Below are positions 44,272 to 52,224 of a stretch of 64,000 nucleotides of DNA, in pieces. Each line of letters opens with the position of its first letter. The stretch's first letter is position 1. Source of the DNA: an uncultured Eubacteriales bacterium (GTDB lineage Bacteria > Bacillota > Clostridia > Oscillospirales > Acutalibacteraceae); assembly GCA_900540085.1 (NCBI GenBank), contig UQEU01000008.1, positions 1-64,000 on the forward strand, given 5' to 3'. The notes below the pieces were generated by a model. It ran no database searches, was not told the origin of the DNA, and saw nothing but the letters and a program-made list of their open reading frames with translations. Both the position numbers and the translations under genes were made by a program.

Positions 44272-45036
44272 TTAACCGAGATAAACCGCAACTCTGTCAA
44301 GAATACGGTTAATGTTATCTACCATTGAAATCATACCTGCCATATAGATGTTGCCGTGACAGAGTTCGGAAATCGTACTTGCGGTTCCTGTAAACAAACC
44401 GTATGCAAGGTCAATCGTAGCAAATTCCATAACAGCTCTCGGATTGTCACATTTTGATTTAATTGTTGTGAACTTATGATTTTTTACATCTATGGTTGCA
44501 TAGCAAACATCTTTAATACCCATCTGAACTTTACCGTCAACAGTGTATGATGCACTCTGCATTGAAATGCTGTCAGTATTTGCCAAAGCAGAAATAGCAC
44601 CGCCGATTGTGTAGAAAGTAAGAATTGTGCTTTCTTCAAAAAAGGCTCTGTTTTTGAGGTCTTGTTCACTTGGTCTGAGAAGTTTTGTAAGCCTGTCGGT
44701 AAGTTTTGTAAACGGACCTAAAAGAAAAGAAAGAACTGTCGGAATACCTTTTACGGGCATACCGGGTTTTGCGTTATCAATTAAGTCATTGAACTTTTCG
44801 GGAGATGCAAAATGCATCTTACAGTTACAATTAGTGCTTCCCTCTTCCATCTTACAACCGCTTTGTGTAAAGTGATATGTTACACAAGGACCGTCCGTTA
44901 CTTCAAAACAAAGTGAAACGGGTTTTTTAAGAGTCTTGAGAATTGCTTTTGCCTCATCGTCGATTTGGCAAAGGTTTTCTAATGTGCCGAGAACGCCGTA
45001 TGCGTTTATATAGGCCATAGCTTTTGCTTCTTTCAA
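44272..45036 (-). CDS. SCP2-like protein A (TTG start)
   Basis: A 254-residue soluble protein whose first half resembles an SCP2 lipid-carrier domain (VSLCFEVTDGPCVTYHF, FASPEKFNDLI, GIPTVLSFLLGPFTKL) and whose second half has repeated beta-rich segments. It seems paralogous to the 40093-40887 product. The start is taken as TTG at 45036, 7 bases after GGGGGG; the next ATG (45021) is too far from that site. First gene of the operon. No enzyme motif is visible. Confidence 0.6.
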   Translation of the reverse strand: MKEAKAMAYINAYGVLGTLENLCQIDDEAKAILKTLKKPVSLCFEVTDGPCVTYHFTQSGCKMEEGSTNCNCKMHFASPEKFNDLIDNAKPGMPVKGIPTVLSFLLGPFTKLTDRLTKLLRPSEQDLKNRAFFEESTILTFYTIGGAISALANTDSISMQSASYTVDGKVQMGIKDVCYATIDVKNHKFTTIKSKCDNPRAVMEFATIDLAYGLFTGTASTISELCHGNIYMAGMISMVDNINRILDRVAVYLG

Positions 45037-45071
45037 GGTAAAACCCCCCTGTAATTATAAACTTTATATAA

Positions 45072-45100
45072 AGTATATCATAAAAACTATATTCCGTCAA
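45072..45100 (-). promoter_or_regulatory. Promoter of the SCP2/aminotransferase/transketolase operon
   Basis: TTGACG (45095-45100) and TATACT (45072-45077) with a 17-base spacer on the minus strand; the leader is about 30 bases. Confidence 0.8.
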
Positions 45101-45209
45101 CAGACACCATACAGTTTTTACTTGTGAAGAATGACAAAAATAGCTTATGTATTTTATGCATTTGCACAAAAATACTTATTAATAAGACTGCTTCTTTGTT
45201 TATTTTTTA

Positions 45210-46541
45210 TCATTCAAATACGCTCAAAAGAGAAATGCACGGAGTGGAGCGGCAGGAAGTGATTTTCACTTTTAAAGCCTCTGCTTTACACGGAAATTTC
45301 AGCCTGCAAATCTTATTCATACCTATGATTGTCGAAGAGTAGATTTTTCTTTCTCTTTTACCGTTTACTGCATAAAGTTCAAACGACTCTACTCTTTGAC
45401 TGTTCAAAATATTTTCTTTCAAAACAACAGTTCTGAATTTTCTTTTTTGTTTAAAATCAGCAATAAATTCATTATCCTTAAATTTAGGATTTTTCTTTTT
45501 AATAACTTGGGTTTTTGTCTGTTCTTTTATCTTATTGCCGAACTTTTCAAGAAGTTTTACTTCTTTTTCACTGAATTTACCCTCAGCATTCGGAGGAACA
45601 TTTAATAAAAGATAACAATTTGAGCCAACGCTCGTGTTATATATTTTCATAAGTTTATTCACAGACTTCAAAGTTCTGTCGGTGTTCTTGTTGTAAAACC
45701 AAGTTTTGCTTATGGAAACATCGACTTCGGCAGGGTACCAGATGAGTTTGTCGCTTTTTTCAAGAACTTCTCTGCTTCCCAAGTCTTCAGACTCGGCAGT
45801 TAATTTTTTCATTTTTCCCGTTTGACCTGCATCATTCTGAGAGGACTCTGCAACTTTTTCCGTATCACACAAATAAGCAGGCACAACGCTGAACTCGCTT
45901 TTTCTCGTTTTTCCGCCCTCGTTTCCTACCCATCTTACATCAGGACCACAAACTGCAATATTGGCCATAGGTTGAAGTTCTCGTATCAATTTATAATATC
46001 TTTCCCAATCATACTCAAAGTCAACTGCATCTTTGCCTTTTGCACCGTCAAACCATACTTCAAATATATCGCCGTAGTCAGTTAAAAGTTCCGTGAGCTG
46101 ATTACAAAAATAGTCATTATAAGCATCTGTGCCGTATCTTTCATCTGCCATATCCCACGGAGAAAGATAAACGCCGAATTTCAGGCCATACTTTTTGCAG
46201 GACTCGGAAACATCTTTAACAATGTCGCCTTTACCGTCCATATAAGGACTGTTTTTTATTGAATGTTCTGTATATTTTGAAGGGAAAAGACAAAATCCGT
46301 CGTGGTGCTTGCATGTCAAAATTATTCCGCTTGCACCTGCCTTTTTCACAGCTTTAGCCCAACCATCAGAATCCACCTTTTCCGTCAATGAAAATTCTTT
46401 TTCAGACTCTTTTCCTGTTCCCCATTCTCTTTGTGTCATTGTATTCATTCCGAAATGAATAAATACATAAAACGGATTTTTAGCGTGTTCAACCTGCCTT
46501 TCACTTGGTTTTACACTTATGTATCTTTCAACATCACCCAT
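45210..46541 (-). CDS. GH29 alpha-L-fucosidase, cytoplasmic
   Basis: A family GH29 glycoside hydrolase of 443 residues. The fold pattern YVFIHFGMNTM, CKHHDGFCLFPSKYTEHS, and VWFDGAKG (the Asp is the likely nucleophile) is clear; a smaller C-terminal domain follows. There is no signal peptide, so it would act on imported oligosaccharides. The ATG at 46541 fits the AAGGAG site better than the one at 46550. It lies 18 bases after the HAD gene. No transporter is adjacent. Confidence 0.9.
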   Translation of the reverse strand: MGDVERYISVKPSERQVEHAKNPFYVFIHFGMNTMTQREWGTGKESEKEFSLTEKVDSDGWAKAVKKAGASGIILTCKHHDGFCLFPSKYTEHSIKNSPYMDGKGDIVKDVSESCKKYGLKFGVYLSPWDMADERYGTDAYNDYFCNQLTELLTDYGDIFEVWFDGAKGKDAVDFEYDWERYYKLIRELQPMANIAVCGPDVRWVGNEGGKTRKSEFSVVPAYLCDTEKVAESSQNDAGQTGKMKKLTAESEDLGSREVLEKSDKLIWYPAEVDVSISKTWFYNKNTDRTLKSVNKLMKIYNTSVGSNCYLLLNVPPNAEGKFSEKEVKLLEKFGNKIKEQTKTQVIKKKNPKFKDNEFIADFKQKRKFRTVVLKENILNSQRVESFELYAVNGKRERKIYSSTIIGMNKICRLKFPCKAEALKVKITSCRSTPCISLLSVFE

Positions 46542-46568
46542 AAATTTCATACTCCTTGTTTTTTATTT

Positions 46569-47408
46569 TTATTTATTAAGAACATACTCTTCAACTGCTT
46601 TTGCTAAACCGTTGTTTGCATTTGTGTCCGTAATGTATTTTGCCGTCTGTCTGCACTCTTCACAAGCGTTCCCCATAGCAAAAGACCATCCTGCAAGTTC
46701 AAGCATACTGCAATCATTTTGAGCGTCGCCGAATGCCATAACACTTTCGGGAGAAATGCCCAAAACACTGCACATACCTTTTACGGCAGCACCTTTATTT
46801 ACGCCTTTTTTCATAAATTCCATTTGATTTTGAACTTTTGAACCCGGAAGGCTTGAAGTCCATTCAGTATCTTTAAAAGAAATGAGTTTCTCTGTTATAT
46901 ATTCTGCTCTTTCAGGTGCCATTGAAGAAATATTGAATTTTTCAACATCTGATTTTTTAATGATTTCGCACATATCGTCAACAAAGACAGTATGTTTTGT
47001 AATCTCGTCAATAAAATCTTTCGGAAGATTGCCCATATCAAAAAGCGACACTTTATCATTTCTAATATATGACCAACCGTTTGCGTATATTTCATAAAAA
47101 ACAGGTTCGCTGTCAAGAAACTTTGCAAGTTCAAGTGCATTTTCAGTGTCAAAAAATGAAGTATATATCAATTTTTTGTTTACTCTGTCATAAACTGCCG
47201 CACCGTTTGAGTAGATGACATAGTCTATAAAATCGACCTGATTTGTAACCATACCGATTAACGATATTGTTCTTCCGGTTGCAATAGCCGTTTTTACACC
47301 CTTATCGTGTGCTTCTTTAAGCGCCCGTCTTGTTCTTTCGGTAACAGTTGTATGGTCGGGAGCCATTAATGTTCCGTCAAGGTCAGTTACAATTAATTTT
47401 ATAGACAT
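46569..47408 (-). CDS. Cof-type HAD-IIB phosphatase
   Basis: A 279-residue haloacid dehalogenase-like phosphatase with a C2B cap: VTDLDGTLM (nucleophile Asp), IATGRT, KGAAVKGMC (Lys) and FGDAQNDCSML. Members dephosphorylate sugar phosphates, FMN or PLP, so substrate is open. First gene of a two-gene unit with the fucosidase. Confidence 0.9.
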   Translation of the reverse strand: MSIKLIVTDLDGTLMAPDHTTVTERTRRALKEAHDKGVKTAIATGRTISLIGMVTNQVDFIDYVIYSNGAAVYDRVNKKLIYTSFFDTENALELAKFLDSEPVFYEIYANGWSYIRNDKVSLFDMGNLPKDFIDEITKHTVFVDDMCEIIKKSDVEKFNISSMAPERAEYITEKLISFKDTEWTSSLPGSKVQNQMEFMKKGVNKGAAVKGMCSVLGISPESVMAFGDAQNDCSMLELAGWSFAMGNACEECRQTAKYITDTNANNGLAKAVEEYVLNK

Positions 47409-47453
47409 AATATCACCTCATTTAATATTTAAAAACAAAATGTCCTGTATAGT

Positions 47454-47482
47454 ATAATATCACAAAGAAAAATTCATATCAA
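47454..47482 (-). promoter_or_regulatory. Promoter of the HAD-fucosidase pair
   Basis: TTGATA (47477-47482) and TATTAT (47454-47459) on the minus strand, 17-base spacer. Confidence 0.65.
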
Positions 47483-47529
47483 CATTATATACAGCAATTT
47501 ATGTTAATTTTGACAAAACTACGGCAAAA

Positions 47530-47577
47530 CAAAAAGCAGCCACAATCCTATTAAAGATATGCTGCTGCATTTTTATT
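47530..47577 (-). terminator. Terminator of sufCB
   Basis: AGCAGC (47535-47540) pairs with GCTGCT (47561-47566) over a long loop, followed by TTTTTG on the minus strand. Confidence 0.6.
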
Positions 47578-47582
47578 TTTAA

Positions 47583-48500
47583 TTATTTTAAAAATCCTTT
47601 AACTATAACCTCTTCGGCTTCTTCTTCCGTAAGTCCGAAAGTCATAAGTTTAAGAAGTTGGTCGTTGTTGATTTTTCCTATCGCCGCTTCATGAACAAGT
47701 TGAGCATCTGAATTTTTTGCATCTATTTCGGGAATTGATGATATTTTTGAATTGTCCATAATTATAGAATCACACTGTACATGAGCCCTGCAAGGTGCGT
47801 TTCCGATAACTTTCGGGTGGAATATCTGTATAGAATCATCTTTTCCCACGCTTCGTGAAATGACCTGAGCAGACGCATTTTTTCCGTCTAAAGATATGTT
47901 TACATTACTTTCTGCAAACTGTTCTCCGTGAGTCATCAAACGCTCCGTAATAACGAGTTTTGCACCTTTTGAAAGGTAAGCGTCTGTATCTCTTTTTGCA
48001 GAGTCAACTCCTTTTATTTGAACCATTTCCATTTCTGCAAAAGCATTTTCATCAAGATAAATTTCAGTTGTAGGGTTTAAAACATTTTCTCCCGTACCTT
48101 CACCTTCGCCATAATGCTTTTCAATATATTTTACACGGGCATTTTTGCCGATATGAAATGTATGAATACCGTCGTGTTCGCTTTTTTGATTTCCGCAGTT
48201 ATGAATACCACAACCTGCAACTATTACAACATCGGAATTTTCGCCTATATAAAAATCATTATATACAACTTCATCAAGTCCCGACTCAGTTAAAATAACG
48301 GGAATATGAACACTTTCATTCTTCGTGTTCGGTTTGATTATAATATCTATACCCTGCTTATCTTCTTTTGATACTATCTCTATATTGGCACTGCTTCTTC
48401 TGCCGTATGACTCACCGTTTTTTCGTATATTATAAGCGCCTTCCGGAATTTTATGAATATCTGCAATCGTTTGCAATAAATCTGCATCTATTTTTTCCAT
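47583..48500 (-). CDS. sufB: SufB/SufD-family Fe-S cluster scaffold protein
   Basis: A 305-residue SufB/D-type right-handed beta-helix protein (YIEKHYGEG, MEMVQIKGVDSAKRDT, ITERLMTHGEQFAESN, AHVQCDSIIMDNSKISSIPEI, LVHEAAIGKINNDQLLKLM). It is shorter than classical SufB (about 465 aa). The start at 48500 follows the AAAGGAG at the sufC stop. With SufC it would form the minimal two-protein Fe-S assembly system; no sufS, sufU or sufD is adjacent. Confidence 0.85.
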   Translation of the reverse strand: MEKIDADLLQTIADIHKIPEGAYNIRKNGESYGRRSSANIEIVSKEDKQGIDIIIKPNTKNESVHIPVILTESGLDEVVYNDFYIGENSDVVIVAGCGIHNCGNQKSEHDGIHTFHIGKNARVKYIEKHYGEGEGTGENVLNPTTEIYLDENAFAEMEMVQIKGVDSAKRDTDAYLSKGAKLVITERLMTHGEQFAESNVNISLDGKNASAQVISRSVGKDDSIQIFHPKVIGNAPCRAHVQCDSIIMDNSKISSIPEIDAKNSDAQLVHEAAIGKINNDQLLKLMTFGLTEEEAEEVIVKGFLK

Positions 48501-48507
48501 ACTCAAA

Positions 48508-49239
48508 TTACTCCTTTCTGAAAGCACAGCCGTTTTCTTCTCCGAGTTGTTTTAGCAATTCGGGGAAAATTTCGTCTTTTGAGCCTTTTTTACTGATTTT
48601 TCCGTTTGCAACAATGATTATTTCATCTGCAAGCTGCATTATTCTTTCCTGATGAGAAATGATTAAAACAGTTTTATGTCGTTTTTTTGAAATAGTTTTA
48701 AAACTTTCAACAAGTTTTGCGAAACTCCAAAGGTCAATACCTGCTTCCGGCTCATCATAAATAGCAAGTTTTAAATTTCTCGCCATAAGAGTGGCAATTT
48801 CTATTCTTTTGACTTCTCCGCCTGAAAGAGAAGAGTCAACCTCTCTGTTGAGATAGTCTGCCGAACAAAGACCGACAGATGTAAGGTACGCCGAACATTC
48901 GTCAGCAGGCAATTCCTTACCGCTTGCCAAACTTAAAAGTTTTCTGACAGTAAGTCCTTTAAATCTCGGCGGTGTCTGAAAGGCATAGCCAATACCGAGT
49001 TTTGACCTTTCATTAATTGAAAAGTCGGATATATCCTGTCCGTCAAGTAAAATTTGACCTGCCGTCTGTTTTTCGATACCCATAATCAATTTGGCAAGTG
49101 TGGATTTTCCTCCGCCGTTAGGACCTGTAATAACTACAAATTTTCCGTCTTCTATTGTTAAATTTATCTTATCTATAATTTCAAGTTCGCTGCCGTCAGA
49201 CGCTTCGACTTTAAACTCAACATCACGCAGTTCGAGCAT
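48508..49239 (-). CDS. sufC: Fe-S assembly ATPase SufC
   Basis: A soluble ABC-type ATPase of 243 residues: GPNGGGKSTLAKLIMG (Walker A), YAFQTPPRFKG, DSSLSGGEVKRIEIATLM (signature) and AIYDEPEAGIDLW (Walker B). The Q-loop and PEAGID segment are typical of SufC rather than a transporter ATPase. It drives conformational change of SufB during cluster assembly. First gene of a two-gene operon. Confidence 0.93.
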   Translation of the reverse strand: MLELRDVEFKVEASDGSELEIIDKINLTIEDGKFVVITGPNGGGKSTLAKLIMGIEKQTAGQILLDGQDISDFSINERSKLGIGYAFQTPPRFKGLTVRKLLSLASGKELPADECSAYLTSVGLCSADYLNREVDSSLSGGEVKRIEIATLMARNLKLAIYDEPEAGIDLWSFAKLVESFKTISKKRHKTVLIISHQERIMQLADEIIIVANGKISKKGSKDEIFPELLKQLGEENGCAFRKE

Positions 49240-49270
49240 AAAATATACTTCCTTTCATCAAAGTAAAGAT

Positions 49271-49299
49271 ATTATAATCTTAATATCCTTATTACGCAA
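49271..49299 (-). promoter_or_regulatory. Promoter of sufCB
   Basis: TTGCGT (49294-49299) and TATAAT (49271-49276) with a 17-base spacer on the minus strand. The A/T-rich stretch up to 49440 holds no other recognisable element. Confidence 0.65.
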
Positions 49300-49446
49300 G
49301 ATATATTATTTAATATTTAACATTAAATTATCAATTATTGCAAATCAAATGCGATATTTTTCGTAAATAATAAATGAGAAAAGCAATAGAAAAACAGAGA
49401 AAAACAGAGTAAACAAGAGTAATTGCAGAATATATTAAATTTGTTG

Positions 49447-49475
49447 TTGACAATCAAAAACTTTTGTGATATTAT
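49447..49475 (+). promoter_or_regulatory. Promoter of rplM-rpsI
   Basis: TTGACA (49447-49452), 17-base spacer, TATTAT (49470-49475). Confidence 0.8.
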
Positions 49476-49481
49476 AACCAA

Positions 49482-49522
49482 GCACTCGAAAAGAGATTAA
49501 AATTATCGTATCGGAGGAATTT
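49482..49522 (+). promoter_or_regulatory. Possible L13 leader RNA
   Basis: The ~45-base leader contains GCACTCGAAAAGAGATTAAAA and ends in GGAGGA, similar to my recollection of the short Firmicutes L13 leader that binds L13 for autoregulation. The match was not computed. Confidence 0.45.
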
Positions 49523-49525
49523 TTT

Positions 49526-49951
49526 ATGTCTACAACAATGCCTAAAGCAGACGCAGAACGCAAATGGTATGTTATCGACGCTGCAGACAAACCGCTTGGC
49601 AGAGTCGCAGCTCAGGCAACAGTTCTTTTAAGAGGTAAGCATAAAGCTGATTTTGCTCCTCACGCAGACTGTGGCGATTTCGTTATCATCATCAACACAG
49701 ATAAAGCAGTTCTTACAGGTAACAAACTTGAAAACAAATACTACTATCGTCATTCAGGCTACATCGGTAACCTTAAAGAAGTTCAGTACAAAACTCTTAT
49801 GAGAGAAAAATCTGACTTCGCTATGACAAAAGCAGTTAAAGGTATGCTCCCTGACACTGTACTCGGCAGAAAACAACTCACAAGATGCCGTGTATTCAAG
49901 GGCGCAGAACACAAGCATCAGGCTCAAAAACCTGAAGCTTGGGAAATATAA
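49526..49951 (+). CDS. rplM: 50S ribosomal protein L13
   Basis: A 141-residue protein with KWYVIDAADKPLGRVAAQ, LRGKHKADFAPH and KAVKGMLP, all conserved in L13. First gene of the rplM-rpsI operon, with a GGAGG ribosome site and its own promoter. Confidence 0.98.
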   Translation: MSTTMPKADAERKWYVIDAADKPLGRVAAQATVLLRGKHKADFAPHADCGDFVIIINTDKAVLTGNKLENKYYYRHSGYIGNLKEVQYKTLMREKSDFAMTKAVKGMLPDTVLGRKQLTRCRVFKGAEHKHQAQKPEAWEI

Positions 49952-49964
49952 GGGAGGTTAAATT

Positions 49965-50363
49965 ATGTACGAAACAAATCCTTATTTCTACGGAACAGGC
50001 AGAAGAAAAGAATCTGTTGCAAGAGTTCGTGTATATGCAGGAACAGGTAAAATCACAATCAACGACAGAGATATAGATGAATATTTCGGTCTTGAAACAC
50101 TTAAACTCATCGTTCGTCAACCTCTCAACTTAACTGAAACAACAGAGAAGTTCGACATTGTTTGTCGTGTAAACGGCGGCGGTGTTACAGGTCAGGCCGG
50201 TGCTATTCGTCACGGTATCGCAAGAGCACTTCTTCAATACGACGAAAATCTCCGTCCGGCTCTCAAAAAAGCAGGCTTTCTCACTCGTGACCCAAGAATG
50301 AAAGAGCGTAAAAAGTACGGTCTCAAGGCAGCTCGTAGAGCTCCGCAGTTCTCAAAGAGATAA
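49965..50363 (+). CDS. rpsI: 30S ribosomal protein S9
   Basis: A 132-residue protein with YGTGRRKESVARVR at the N-terminus and the conserved tail RDPRMKERKKYGLKAARRAPQFSKR that reaches the P-site. Start 13 bases after rplM. Its last five codons and the terminator behind them are duplicated downstream (50497-50562). Confidence 0.98.
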   Translation: MYETNPYFYGTGRRKESVARVRVYAGTGKITINDRDIDEYFGLETLKLIVRQPLNLTETTEKFDIVCRVNGGGVTGQAGAIRHGIARALLQYDENLRPALKKAGFLTRDPRMKERKKYGLKAARRAPQFSKR

Positions 50364-50411
50364 TCTTTACTTTTACAACACTCAAATGGCAACATTTGGG
50401 TGTTATTTTTT
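50346..50411 (+). repeat. Direct repeat copy 1: rpsI 3' end plus terminator
   Basis: 66 bases from the codon for Gln129 of rpsI through the terminator. Copy 2 at 50497-50562 differs at two positions only; the single change inside the codons is synonymous (AAG to AAA). The two copies start 151 bases apart. Confidence 0.9.
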
Positions 50412-50412
50412 T
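50377..50412 (+). terminator. Terminator of rplM-rpsI
   Basis: AACACTCAAATG (50377-50388) / CATTTGGGTGTT (50393-50404) around loop GCAA, followed by ATTTTTTT. Confidence 0.9.
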
Positions 50413-50496
50413 GTTGTTGCACTGCGTGTCCTCGTAACACAGTTACTGCGGTTTCGACTAAAAATATGCCACAGGCATATTTTATTAACGGCGTAA
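50412..50496. other. 85-base segment between the two rpsI-tail copies
   Basis: Non-coding by inspection. It holds a perfect inverted repeat AAAATATGCC / GGCATATTTT around ACA (about 50460-50482) and a weaker GTAAC/GTTAC pair. No transposase or known small element is recognised. Confidence 0.5.
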
Positions 50497-50562
50497 CAGT
50501 TCTCAAAAAGATAATCTTTACTTTCACAACACTCAAATGGCAACATTTGGGTGTTATTTTTT
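50497..50562 (+). repeat. Direct repeat copy 2: rpsI tail remnant plus terminator
   Basis: Carries codons reading QFSKR and a stop in the rpsI phase, then a second identical terminator hairpin (50528-50555). It is not connected to an open gene. The sequence from 50563 to 50692 is A/T-rich; it includes TATAAT-like boxes (around 50636-50645) that could serve the next operon, but no clear -35 box. Confidence 0.88.
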
Positions 50563-50692
50563 ACAATTCATTTTACTCTTTTATTTTACTTTTAATAAAT
50601 AGTTTATATTTACACTGTATAATTTTAATAAATTTTGTATTATAATTAGATTATCAAAATATATAGCAACTTATAAAACAAAGGGAAAAATT

Positions 50693-50944
50693 ATGCTTAA
50701 ATATAAATTTGACACACAACTTTTGATAGCTGGAGAAAATCTTGACGAAGATGAAATAAATGACTATATCAAAAAAAACTTTGAAGGCGATTGTCTTATC
50801 GCAGTCGGCGACGAAGATTTGATTAAAATACATTTTCACACAAACAAGCCGTGGGAAGTGCTTGAATACTGTGCATCACTCGGCGACATACACGATATTG
50901 TTGTTGAAAATATGCAACGACAGGAAGACGGATTAAAAGGTTAA
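50693..50944 (+). CDS. Small DAK/YloV-C-like protein ('kinase to dihydroxyacetone kinase' type)
   Basis: An 83-residue acidic protein (YKFDTQLLIAGENLDEDEIN, GDCLIAVGDEDLIKIHFHTN, DIVVENMQRQ) matching a piece of the DegV/DAK-related C-terminal domain of YloV-type proteins. It is too short for kinase activity. Similar short proteins occur in Clostridia; its role is unknown. It lies 5 bases before the dehydratase-like gene with AAAGG between, so probably the same operon. Confidence 0.75.
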   Translation: MLKYKFDTQLLIAGENLDEDEINDYIKKNFEGDCLIAVGDEDLIKIHFHTNKPWEVLEYCASLGDIHDIVVENMQRQEDGLKG

Positions 50945-50949
50945 TTTCT

Positions 50950-52224
50950 ATGAACAAAGCGATTGAATTTTTTGGAAACCACATTTATAAAACAGTACAA
51001 AAAAATCCCAAAAAAGCCTTAAACGAACTGTCTTTCGTGTTTAATGCAGCAGGACTTCAGTGCAAATATTTTCCGACTAAACTTTTATTGCCGGCAAGAC
51101 AATATATGCAATGGGCTGCTGCAGATTCGGCAATCAAGCCATTAAAAAATGCTGATAATTCTGCTATTGTCAGCATTTATTTGCCTTGTGAAATTTTACA
51201 CTCTATGGGTATATATCAACTATTCCCCGAAGCACTTTCATGCTATTTAGCAGCTGCGGCAAGTGAAAAAATCTTTATTGAAACGGCAGAAAACAACGGT
51301 GTTCCAAAAACTCTCTGCTCATATCATAAAGTGTTTATCGGTATGGCCGAATCAGGCGTTTTACCAAAACCGAAATTTATCATTAACACAACGCTTGCGT
51401 GTGATGTAAACCATCTGTCATTCAGAAGAATAGCCGAGTTTTACAATGTACCACACTTTATGATAGATGTGCCGTCAAAATACAATTCAGAAAACATTGA
51501 ATATATTAAAAATCAGCTTCACGAAATGGTCAATTTCATTGAAAAAAACAGTGATTTCAAACTTGATGAAAATAAATTAAATGAAGTTATATCGAGAAGC
51601 AAAAATACAATAAATAATTTCAGAAAAATATTTGAACTTAAAAAAGACAGATATTTATCAGACGAAATGACTTCTCAAATGCTTTCTGTTTTTGCGACTC
51701 ATGTTATGCTCGGAACAAAAGAAGCAGAAAAATACAGTAAAGATATGATTGAACAACTTTCAAAATGTCCGACAAACAGAAAAGGCGTACGGCTTCTTTG
51801 GGTACACACATTGCCATATACACAAAACGCTTTAAGAAACCTAATTAATTTTACCGAAAGATGCGAAATTGTCGCCTGCGATATGGTTTTTGACGCTCTT
51901 GATGTTGATACAAGCGAAAAAGACCCATATACTTTTATGGCTGACAGACTTCTTCGCAACACTGTAAACGGAAACACAAACAGAAGAATTGATGCCGTTT
52001 TAAACTACGCAAAAATGCTTGATTGCGACGGTGTGATTTGGTACTGTCATTGGGGTTGCAAGCAAACGGCAGGTGCAAGTGCGGCGGCAAAAGAAAAACT
52101 TGAGAAAAACGGTTTCCCTACTCTTATACTTGACGGTGACGGGTGCGACTCTCAAAACATAAACGACGGTCAAACCGTTACAAGAATGGAAGCGTTTCTT
52201 GAACTATTGGAGAACAGAAAATGA
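50950..52224 (+). CDS. 2-hydroxyacyl-CoA dehydratase subunit-like protein (HgdB/FldB family)
   Basis: A 424-residue protein of the HgdB/FldB/BcrB type, which in known enzymes carries a [4Fe-4S] cluster and dehydrates 2-hydroxyacyl-CoA after one-electron activation. Segments IVSIYLPCEILHSMGI, INTTLACDVNHLSFRR, WYCHWGCKQTAGAS and ILDGDGCD hold conserved-position cysteines. A CoA transferase and an acyl-CoA substrate gene are missing, so it may belong to the wider group of uncharacterised dehydratase-like proteins. Overlaps the next gene (ATGA). Confidence 0.85.
   Translation: MNKAIEFFGNHIYKTVQKNPKKALNELSFVFNAAGLQCKYFPTKLLLPARQYMQWAAADSAIKPLKNADNSAIVSIYLPCEILHSMGIYQLFPEALSCYLAAAASEKIFIETAENNGVPKTLCSYHKVFIGMAESGVLPKPKFIINTTLACDVNHLSFRRIAEFYNVPHFMIDVPSKYNSENIEYIKNQLHEMVNFIEKNSDFKLDENKLNEVISRSKNTINNFRKIFELKKDRYLSDEMTSQMLSVFATHVMLGTKEAEKYSKDMIEQLSKCPTNRKGVRLLWVHTLPYTQNALRNLINFTERCEIVACDMVFDALDVDTSEKDPYTFMADRLLRNTVNGNTNRRIDAVLNYAKMLDCDGVIWYCHWGCKQTAGASAAAKEKLEKNGFPTLILDGDGCDSQNINDGQTVTRMEAFLELLENRK

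Noticed and set aside
50234..50536. Minus-strand 100-residue frame across the rpsI tail repeat
   Set aside because: It reads the antisense of rpsI and both terminators; the repeated residues only reflect the DNA repeat.
50346..50562. Insertion sequence with target-site duplication
   Set aside because: 66-base duplications are far too long for a transposon target site and no transposase lies between.
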